From an uncultured Treponema sp. (lineage in GTDB: Bacteria; Spirochaetota; Spirochaetia; Treponematales; Treponemataceae), in contig CAKZZK010000229.1 in the NCBI GenBank assembly GCA_937885235.1, forward strand, positions 1 through 5,963: 5,963 nt of DNA, written 5' to 3'. The position numbers were made by a program, and so were the translations under genes. The notes below the pieces were generated by a model, which was not told where the DNA came from, did not search any database, and worked only from the letters and a program-made list of their open reading frames with translations. Of this stretch, positions 1 through 5,265 are shown piece after piece; position 1 is the first letter of the stretch; every line of letters begins with the position of its first letter.

Positions 1-185
1 AGAAAGACATTGCCGAAAAGTCGCTGGAGGAATACAACGACGTATTCGCGGACATCGTGAATGTACTCCTTTTTGACGGGAAGCCCCTCGTAAAAGAGGA
101 TGCGCTGACAGATGCCTCCCGCCTTGAGCAGGACTTTCATAATTACCTCGCTAGTGCCGGGAATTTATTTATAGTACAAAAATAG
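1..185 (+). pseudogene. Rpn-family (PD-(D/E)XK nuclease/putative transposase) N-terminal fragment, truncated
   Basis: The reading frame open from base 3 to the TAG at 183-185 encodes KDIAEKSLEEYNDVFADIVN followed by VLLFDGKPLVKEDALTDAS. This is the typical N-terminus of the Rpn family (recombination-promoting nuclease/transposase-like proteins common in Treponema and Lachnospiraceae), whose members usually begin only a few residues before this point. The true start therefore lies just left of the window. Family members are about 300 residues long. Here similarity fades after about residue 43 (near base 130), the tail (RLEQDFHNYLAS and on) is not family-like, and a stop follows at 183. The catalytic PD-(D/E)XK core is missing, so no activity is expected. 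Its last 17 bases overlap, on the other strand, the displaced 3' end of the neighbouring nuclease-like gene, which suggests a rearrangement junction between about 125 and 168. Family recognition is from memory of the motif; the truncation is seen directly. Confidence 0.75.
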
Positions 186-372
186 CAACAGCTTTTAATA
201 CTTCCTTGAAAAAACTATCCAATACGCTTTTTTGCTCATCTGGAGCAATATTGTCTTTGTGACAAAGCTTTTCTTCAAATATGGCGGGCTTTAGCTTTAT
301 CCAGAAACCGGCATTATAATTACCTGCTATGTCAAACCAGTCGCAAGCTTTCAGTTTCCTCAGCTTGTATCT
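169..372 (-). pseudogene. Displaced C-terminal part of the PD-(D/E)XK nuclease-like gene
   Basis: On the minus strand, the frame from 372 down to the TAA at 169-171 encodes 67 residues beginning RYKLRKLKACDWFDIAG and continuing with NYNAGFWIKLKPAIFEEK, ending AVAIFVL. It has no start codon or ribosome site of its own and overlaps the end of the upstream 206-residue frame by 13 bases. The two frames join cleanly if one A is restored to GATAAAGATA around 370-377, giving FDK then RYK. The aromatic/glycine-rich WFDIAGNYNAGFWI block and the following amphipathic helix look like a real C-terminal domain, not random translation. No X XXY YYZ slippery heptamer is present at the joint, so programmed frameshifting is unlikely. 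A mutation or a homopolymer sequencing error is more likely. Confidence 0.65.
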
Positions 373-980
373 TTATCGAATGCGGATGTCAAACGCGGAT
401 AGAGTTCAAATCCGTTTTCTTTAACAACTCTGCTAATGCATTTGTAAAAATCCGACAAACTACAAACCTCTTTTAGATTCATTGTTTCTACCTCTTCGTA
501 TTCGATGACATTTTTCAGATAAACCAAATAACTTTCTATAAGCATTCGGTCATCCTGCTCAAAATTATGTAGCTCATTGCTGAGATACGGGACGAAGCCC
601 GGCCATTCTTTCTTTTTCCACTCGTTTGAACACAATGCGCAATCTGCCCCTGTCAGGGGATAATTGCTGAGAAAAGACTTTCTGGCGTTTGGAAAGCGTT
701 TATCATATTGCTCAAAATGCTGGTTGTGGTCATAAATCTTTATTTCGATAAGGTATTCAATTCCCTCACCGTCATAGAAATGAAAGTCGGGGCGAGAGTC
801 ATCATCAGCATATTCACGTGAAATTTCTTTTACATTCTGCGGGGTTTCGTCAAAACAGAAGGTCAAGAATACATCCTTGAACTTCTCGCATGACATCATA
901 AACGCCCACGTCATATCAGAGAGATTGTTCTCTGAATAAAGGCGTTGAGCAATGTTTTTGAACAAATTGGCGGCATTCAT
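360..980 (-). CDS. PD-(D/E)XK nuclease-like protein, frameshifted near its 3' end
   Basis: This 206-residue frame carries a plausible PD-(D/E)XK nuclease core: P64-D65 in SRPDFHF, then E79-I80-K81 in IEIKIYD, the spacing expected of the superfamily. An N-terminal E17-N18-N19-L20-S21-D22 helix may supply the extra acidic residue seen in this fold. No signal peptide or membrane segment is visible, so it should be cytosolic. The start is well supported: GGAGG (plus-strand 988-992) lies 7 bases upstream of the ATG, and an extended -10 promoter lies further up. The frame ends in an unconvincing DKDTS tail at 360. The neighbouring frame continues with 67 residues of protein-like sequence, so the gene appears to have lost one base in the AAA run around 370-377. 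The intact product would be about 270 residues. It is divided from its neighbours by a 148-base gap on one side and a decayed Rpn fragment on the other, which fits an accessory gene. Specific function is unknown; a DNA-acting nuclease, perhaps defence- or element-linked, is inference. An alternative is a solitary unknown protein that happens to share the motif. Confidence 0.7.
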   Translation of the reverse strand: MNAANLFKNIAQRLYSENNLSDMTWAFMMSCEKFKDVFLTFCFDETPQNVKEISREYADDDSRPDFHFYDGEGIEYLIEIKIYDHNQHFEQYDKRFPNARKSFLSNYPLTGADCALCSNEWKKKEWPGFVPYLSNELHNFEQDDRMLIESYLVYLKNVIEYEEVETMNLKEVCSLSDFYKCISRVVKENGFELYPRLTSAFDKDTS

Positions 981-1030
981 ATTTTTACCTCCATGACAGC
1001 TCCATCGTTGCGACCGTCTTCCGCAATGTC

Positions 1031-1036
1031 AGTATA
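1031..1036 (-). promoter_or_regulatory. Extended -10 promoter of the nuclease-like gene
   Basis: On the minus strand the sequence reads TGTGCTATACTGAC: a TATACT -10 box preceded by TG at the extended -10 position. No good -35 hexamer is found 16-18 bases upstream, as is common for extended -10 promoters. The predicted start near 1024 gives a leader of about 44 bases ending in a GGAGG Shine-Dalgarno site. The same TATACTG core recurs at the other promoters of this window. Bases 981-1128 hold no recognisable gene and no clear terminator for the patatin gene that ends at 1129. Confidence 0.55.
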
Positions 1037-1128
1037 GCACAGTTTTTGTTTGTATGGATAGATGACTTTGTGATTGCACTGCAGGGGAAACTAGGCAGAA
1101 CCTATACGGGCAAAAGAATCACCTGCGT

Positions 1129-1935
1129 CTACCAGAGCAAGCCGTTCGCAATCTGCTCCGCAGAGTCCTTGTAACCGAGGGTCATCCTGCGCGCCGCGCC
1201 CTGAGGGGAAAAATCAAGCACACCGGTGATGAAATTGCCCAGCGACTCGGAGGGACGGATTTCTCTGACGCTCATATTTGCGGGACGGATGTGGCAGTGC
1301 TGTTCTTTGCCTAAGTAGACGATGATGGCCTCTGTGCAGCCCTCTTTGGACAAAGGAAGTATGGGCACGTTGTCCAGAATGCCGCCATCGGAATACTGGC
1401 GCCTGTTCATGTTCACCGTACCAAACACGCCGGGTAATGCGCTGGAGGCAAGGAGCGTCTTTACGATATCATTTTTGGAAAGCCCGTTCAGGAGGATGTT
1501 CTCTGAGGACGGAATGCCGTCCTTTAGTGCGGTACAGGCCGCATAGATATGGCAACCACATTCCTTCAATGCCCGCTCGTCCATATAGCTTTCAAGCAGG
1601 AATTGCAAACCTTCGGAAGAAAAGATACCGTTTTCAAGCAGTGAAGAAAAGACATCCAGTAAAGAAGACTTCTCACCGCGGGGGCTCAGAATCCTCGCTA
1701 CTTTTGATTCTGAATGGGCTGAAAGAACATAGGGTTGAATTTTATGCAGCCACACGTCAGCGGCAACTTCCGCTCCATGCAGCCCCAAAAGGACGGCGTT
1801 CAAAGCGCCGACTGATGCACCCGACATAACGGAGATGTCCTTATCTATGCCACGCTCGTGCAGATACTTCCACACCCCTACCTGATACGCTCCCTTGCCG
1901 CCGCCACCGGCAAATACAATTCCCACTTTACCCAT
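1129..1935 (-). CDS. Patatin-like phospholipase/lipid acyl hydrolase
   Basis: This 268-residue protein has the full patatin catalytic signature: the oxyanion-hole motif AGGGGKG at residues 9-15, the nucleophile elbow G39-A40-S41-V42-G43 with Ser41, and the catalytic Asp183 in D183-G184-G185 (YSDGGILDNVP). Family members use a Ser-Asp dyad to cleave acyl esters of phospholipids or related lipids. There is no signal peptide or TM segment, so it is a cytosolic enzyme acting on the inner membrane face. The open frame extends 38 codons further upstream (to 2049), but those residues overlap the HD gene and look random, so I chose the ATG at 1933-1935, directly before GKVGIVFAGG, where the family starts. 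That ATG is 7 bases after the HD stop codon and has no Shine-Dalgarno site, so translation is probably coupled. The length suits the small single-domain bacterial (RssA-like) patatins. The true substrate cannot be read from sequence. Confidence 0.92.
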   Translation of the reverse strand: MGKVGIVFAGGGGKGAYQVGVWKYLHERGIDKDISVMSGASVGALNAVLLGLHGAEVAADVWLHKIQPYVLSAHSESKVARILSPRGEKSSLLDVFSSLLENGIFSSEGLQFLLESYMDERALKECGCHIYAACTALKDGIPSSENILLNGLSKNDIVKTLLASSALPGVFGTVNMNRRQYSDGGILDNVPILPLSKEGCTEAIIVYLGKEQHCHIRPANMSVREIRPSESLGNFITGVLDFSPQGAARRMTLGYKDSAEQIANGLLW

Positions 1936-1942
1936 AACACAT

Positions 1943-2854
1943 TCAATGCATGATGTAGTCAAGGCTGGGAGGCACGCAGGCAACGAGTTCTGCTTTGGGA
2001 ATGCGCGCGAAGATGCCCACAAGCTCGGCGTCCAGCTGGGAACCGGCAACGGACTGGATGATTTCCATAGCCATCTCGTGTGTCTTTGGCTCCTTGTAGG
2101 CGCGGCGCATGGTGATGGCGGAATAGGTATCGGCTATAGCGATAATCCTCGCGGGCAGGGGAATCTGGCTTCCCGGCAGCCGGTAATACCCCGTGCCGTC
2201 CATGCGCTCGTGGTGGTACTTTATCCAAGGTCTGATATGTTCAAAGGAAGTGAGCGGGCGCAAAAAGTCCACGCCGAGCTGAGGGTGGTTCCGCATCACC
2301 TGCCATTCTTCATCTGAGAGCCCCGCGGGCTTGTTGAGTATGTTCTCTGGAATGCCGAGCTTGCCCACGTCGTGGAGCAGCGCGGCATATTCAAGGCTCA
2401 CAGGGTTTATCTTCTTGCGCATTTCGCTGGGCAGGTAAGAATAAAAGAGCATGGTCAGGTTTTGCACGAAGCGGCTGTGCCCGTTCAGGTTCGGGTCCCG
2501 CGCCTCTATCATGCCCACGAGCACTTCCGTCATGGAAAGGCAGTTTTCCTTGACGGAAGCGATGAGGTGGAACATCAGCGTGAGCACGATGGCAACAAAG
2601 ATACTGCCGCCGAAGAGCACGCCGCCCATCACTATGTCGGGATTGCTGAAGCCGCCTATAAAGATATAGCCGATGAGGAAGAACACGAGCAGAAGCAGGC
2701 CGATTATCATCCATGCCTTGTCCCTGTCGTGTCCGGTGGAAAGAACGTCTTTCATTCCCTTCATGAAACGAATATAGCGGTATATATTCGTTATCATGAT
2801 GGCAATGCCGAGCGCTATCATGGTGTAAATAAACAGTTTCACGTTCATAGTCAT
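1943..2854 (-). CDS. Membrane-anchored HD-GYP-type phosphohydrolase
   Basis: The 303-residue protein has three hydrophobic segments (about 6-24, 48-67 and 74-98) and a cytoplasmic C-terminal HD-GYP-type domain (about 105-285). Metal and signature residues are visible: H126 in GHSRFV, H161-D162 in LLHDVGKLGIP, H190 in RNHPQLG, H214-H215-E216 in HHERMDGTGYY, and D242 in IADTYSAIT. HD-GYP domains hydrolyse c-di-GMP and, in some cases, 3'3'-cGAMP. Here the GYP tripeptide reads GYY, while the rest of the HHExxDGxGY motif is intact, so activity is plausible but specificity is open. No PAS, GAF or receiver domain is present; the membrane part may be the sensor or only an anchor. It sits 30 bases after the chemotaxis receptor gene and 7 bases before the patatin gene. 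The start is uncertain: ATG at 2854 has almost no ribosome site, and the second ATG (residue 3, 2848) has a weak GGA before it. Confidence 0.9.
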   Translation of the reverse strand: MTMNVKLFIYTMIALGIAIMITNIYRYIRFMKGMKDVLSTGHDRDKAWMIIGLLLLVFFLIGYIFIGGFSNPDIVMGGVLFGGSIFVAIVLTLMFHLIASVKENCLSMTEVLVGMIEARDPNLNGHSRFVQNLTMLFYSYLPSEMRKKINPVSLEYAALLHDVGKLGIPENILNKPAGLSDEEWQVMRNHPQLGVDFLRPLTSFEHIRPWIKYHHERMDGTGYYRLPGSQIPLPARIIAIADTYSAITMRRAYKEPKTHEMAMEIIQSVAGSQLDAELVGIFARIPKAELVACVPPSLDYIMH

Positions 2855-2863
2855 CCAGCAGCC

Positions 2864-2869
2864 AGTATA
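2864..2869 (-). promoter_or_regulatory. Possible internal promoter before the HD-GYP gene
   Basis: In the 30-base gap after the receptor gene the minus strand reads TGCTATACTGG, a perfect extended -10 (TG-N-TATACT). No -35 box is recognisable. Transcription would begin almost on the HD start codon (about 2857), giving a near-leaderless message. It could therefore be chance, or a weak internal promoter that uncouples the HD and patatin genes from the receptor. Confidence 0.3.
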
Positions 2870-2884
2870 GCAGACTTTGCTTCT

Positions 2885-5083
2885 TTAAACCTTAAATTTG
2901 CTTACCGCCCCTCCCATTCGCAAAATGCTGTCTGTATTTTTGTGCGTCATATCATTCACGTTGTTGATGGACTTGTTGATGTTCTCCATACCGAGGGACA
3001 TCTCCTCCATACTTGAGGTTATTTCCTGTGTGAGCCTGCTGAGGTTCTCCATTATCGTGTTCACCTCGTTGCTCGCTTGCTGCATGGTTCCGCTGTCGGT
3101 GTTTACGCTCATGGAGATGTCGCTTATCTGCTTTATGGCGCCGAGCACCTGAGTGCCGCCTTCGGACTGCTCTGTCATGGCATTCATAATTGTAAGCTCC
3201 TGCTCGGAAACCGCCTGCGTCAGCTCGTAAATCTGGTTGAATTTCTGTTGGAGCATAGCGGCGGAACTTCCCACAGTCTTGATGGTCTCAAGCACTTCCT
3301 GCAGGTTGCTCGTAATCTTTTTTCCCTGCGTGTTGGAGTCCTCTGCAAGCTTTCTGATTTCGTCTGCAACGACGGAAAAGCCTTTGCCCGTCTCTCCTGC
3401 ATGGGCTGCCTCGATGGCGGCATTCATTGCGAGCAGGTTTGTCTGCCGCGCGATATTCTGGATGACGCTGCTCGCTTCCAGCAAGGTCTGGGACTGCTCC
3501 TGAATTTTCTTAGTTGCTTCCACAGAGCTATTGACACTCGTGCGTCCCGCTTCTGCCGCTTCTTCAAGCGTCTTAATGGTCCCGCTGTTTTTGTTGAGCA
3601 CGTCCGTCACGGAGCGGATGTTTGCCACCATTTCCTCGATGGCGCTTGATGACTGCGACACGCTGTTGTTCTGCGCCCGTATGCTGCCAAGGAGCTTCTT
3701 CACGTTCGCGTCAATCGATGACACAGCCGCATCGGCAGCCTGCACGTTCTGCCCCTGCTGCTGTATCTGGTGGTTCACGCTGTCTATGTTTGCGGTGATT
3801 TCGTTCGCTGCCGCCGCAGTGTCGTTCATATTGTCCGCAAGGGCGTGGCCCTGTATCTTCATGTGGTCAGCCTCGCCCTTTACCGCCGCTATGGAATGCT
3901 GTATTTTTTCCATAGTCTGGTTGAAGTACTTGTACATGTCGCCGAGCTCATTTTCTTTATCTATATTCATCCGCACCGTGAGGTCTCCGTCTCCAAGCGC
4001 GATGTTTTTCATTGCAGACGTGCCTTTCTGGATTTCGTTTGCGGTATGGGAAATGGAATTGTAGGTGACGGCAAGGATGACGAGCGTGGTTATGATGAAC
4101 GCGATGATGACAATTCCCCGAACCCTGCCGGCAAGGGCGAATACTTCTGCGGTGCTCACGTTTGCTCCCACAAACCATATCTGGTCTGCGTTCTCCACCT
4201 GTATGGGAGAGAAGAAGACCACTGTTTCCTTTTTGTTCACCTTTGTGGTGTAGCTGAACGGCTGCAGGGAGCTCGCGCTGTTTTGGAAGAGGCTCGCCGT
4301 TTTACCGCCGCTGTATGCCGTGAAAATCTGTCCCTCCTGCGTGCTGTCGCGGTCAACGACAACCTGCCCGTTGTGGGCAAGCAGGGTAAGGTAGCCTGTC
4401 TTGTAGAGAGTAACCTTGTTGATGACGGAAGAAAGCGTATCAAGCGCCATATCTACGCCAACCACGCCCACTGCGTTTCCCCTGCTGTCGCGGATGGGAA
4501 AGGCAACGCCGCAGACCCACATCTCTTCGCCGTCTATTTCATAGAGGTTTGGCTGGATGAGTATGCCTTTTTTGCTGTGCAGTGGCTCTATGTACCAGAA
4601 GCCGTCTTCATAATCTGTGAGCGGCGTGCAGTTGATGCCGGACTTGCCCTGCGTCCAGTAGGGAATAAAGCGCCCTGTCTGGTCATGGTTGGGGGTATTT
4701 ACATACTGCGCGTCCATGCCGTCGAGCGCATTTGGCTCCCACACGGTATAGGCGTCCACGAAGGAAGGATTGTCTTCAAGCGTCTTTTTCAATACAGCGT
4801 CAAAATAGGGGCGGCGGTTTTCGGCAGGGAGAGATTCGAACTTTTCCATGGCGCTCTGCAGGGAGGCACAGGTGTTGAATTCTTTTGCGATGAGGCTGCT
4901 TACCTTGAGTGCGTTTTCGTCTGCTACGGAAGCGAGGTAGCTGTTAGAAATTGAAGCAAAGGTGGAAGATACGAATGTGATGATGCCTGCCGCGCATATA
5001 GTCAGCAGTATGATCAGCGACACTCCGATTTTCACCGTCATTTCCCAACGAATGCTCTTGGTGTTTGCCTTTTTCAATCCCAT
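2885..5083 (-). CDS. Methyl-accepting chemotaxis protein with dCache sensor domain
   Basis: This 732-residue transmembrane chemoreceptor has TM1 at about 17-40, a periplasmic double-Cache (dCache_1-like) region at about 45-315, TM2 at about 323-342, a HAMP segment at about 343-396 (ending near GDGDLTVRMNIDKENELGDM), and a long coiled-coil signalling domain at about 400-725. The hairpin tip that contacts CheA and CheW is present at about 544-582 (ARQTNLLAMNAAIEAAHAGE). Likely methylation pairs are E483-E484 (SSAIEEMVA) and E693-E694 (TSSMEEMS). The protein ends in FKV, with no CheR-binding NWETF-type pentapeptide. The Cache region contains GRFIPYWTQG and YEIDGEEMW blocks, but I do not see the known dCache amino-acid-binding motif, so the ligand is unknown. 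The start is supported by AAGGAG five bases upstream and a strong promoter. It is first in a likely operon with the HD-GYP and patatin genes. Long open frames on the opposite strand here are GC-driven shadows. Confidence 0.95.
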   Translation of the reverse strand: MGLKKANTKSIRWEMTVKIGVSLIILLTICAAGIITFVSSTFASISNSYLASVADENALKVSSLIAKEFNTCASLQSAMEKFESLPAENRRPYFDAVLKKTLEDNPSFVDAYTVWEPNALDGMDAQYVNTPNHDQTGRFIPYWTQGKSGINCTPLTDYEDGFWYIEPLHSKKGILIQPNLYEIDGEEMWVCGVAFPIRDSRGNAVGVVGVDMALDTLSSVINKVTLYKTGYLTLLAHNGQVVVDRDSTQEGQIFTAYSGGKTASLFQNSASSLQPFSYTTKVNKKETVVFFSPIQVENADQIWFVGANVSTAEVFALAGRVRGIVIIAFIITTLVILAVTYNSISHTANEIQKGTSAMKNIALGDGDLTVRMNIDKENELGDMYKYFNQTMEKIQHSIAAVKGEADHMKIQGHALADNMNDTAAAANEITANIDSVNHQIQQQGQNVQAADAAVSSIDANVKKLLGSIRAQNNSVSQSSSAIEEMVANIRSVTDVLNKNSGTIKTLEEAAEAGRTSVNSSVEATKKIQEQSQTLLEASSVIQNIARQTNLLAMNAAIEAAHAGETGKGFSVVADEIRKLAEDSNTQGKKITSNLQEVLETIKTVGSSAAMLQQKFNQIYELTQAVSEQELTIMNAMTEQSEGGTQVLGAIKQISDISMSVNTDSGTMQQASNEVNTIMENLSRLTQEITSSMEEMSLGMENINKSINNVNDMTHKNTDSILRMGGAVSKFKV

Positions 5084-5134
5084 AAAATCTCCTTGTGAGA
5101 ATTATTCAAAGTTGTTGATAGTTCACTCATACAC

Positions 5135-5163
5135 AGTATAAAAATTTATGGGACTTGTTTCAA
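5135..5163 (-). promoter_or_regulatory. Sigma-70-like promoter of the chemoreceptor operon
   Basis: Reading leftwards, TTGAAA (plus 5158-5163) is followed by a 17-base spacer and TATACT (plus 5135-5140). That is a near-consensus housekeeping promoter, with predicted transcription start near 5128 and a leader of about 45 bases. The Shine-Dalgarno site AAGGAG lies at plus 5089-5094. The sequence looks like a primary-sigma promoter, not a sigma-28 flagellar-type one. Confidence 0.75.
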
Positions 5164-5166
5164 GTC
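5152..5166. repeat. Inverted repeat over the chemoreceptor -35 box
   Basis: GACTTG and CAAGTC form a perfect 6-base inverted repeat around a TTT centre. It covers the -35 hexamer of the leftward promoter (5158-5163), the place where a dimeric repressor would block RNA polymerase. It could be an operator, but a short palindrome can also arise by chance. Confidence 0.35.
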
Positions 5167-5208
5167 ATTTATTTACCTTGAAATTTGAGCTTTCATTAAA
5201 TCTAACAG

Positions 5209-5237
5209 TTGACGGCAAAATAAATTACGGGTATACT
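5209..5237 (+). promoter_or_regulatory. Sigma-70-like promoter of ppdK
   Basis: TTGACG (5209-5214), a 17-base spacer and TATACT (5232-5237) make an almost ideal housekeeping promoter. The expected start near 5244 gives a leader of about 22 bases carrying the GGAGGA ribosome site (5255-5260). It points away from the receptor promoter; the two -35 boxes are 45 bases apart. Confidence 0.8.
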
Positions 5238-5265
5238 GGTTTTACATATATTATGGAGGACATTA

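Noticed and set aside
360..380. Programmed -1 ribosomal frameshift in the nuclease-like gene
   Set aside because: There is no X XXY YYZ slippery heptamer and no obvious stimulatory hairpin at the junction. Mutation or sequencing error is simpler.
981..1128. Intrinsic terminator after the patatin gene
   Set aside because: No stable GC-rich hairpin followed by a T run is visible in the direction of transcription.
1022..1174. Plus-strand open stretch reading ...FVWIDDFVIALQGKLG... between the nuclease-like gene and the patatin 3' end
   Set aside because: It is short, has no start codon with a ribosome site, runs into the antisense of the patatin gene and matches nothing I recognise. A decayed gene fragment is possible but unsupported.
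1936..2049. N-terminal extension of the patatin frame (38 residues)
   Set aside because: It overlaps the HD-GYP coding region, its sequence is not family-like, and patatins begin at the GKVGIVFAGG block, so the start at 1935 is preferred.
2372..3016. 214-residue plus-strand open frame opposite the HD-GYP gene
   Set aside because: It is a His-rich shadow translation across the HD gene and the end of the receptor gene, with no domain and no start signals.
3770..4954. 394-residue plus-strand open frame opposite the chemoreceptor gene
   Set aside because: It lies wholly antisense to a clearly coding receptor gene, has a low-complexity Cys/His/Val-rich translation with no recognisable domain, and lacks a ribosome site. 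It is a shadow of codon bias.
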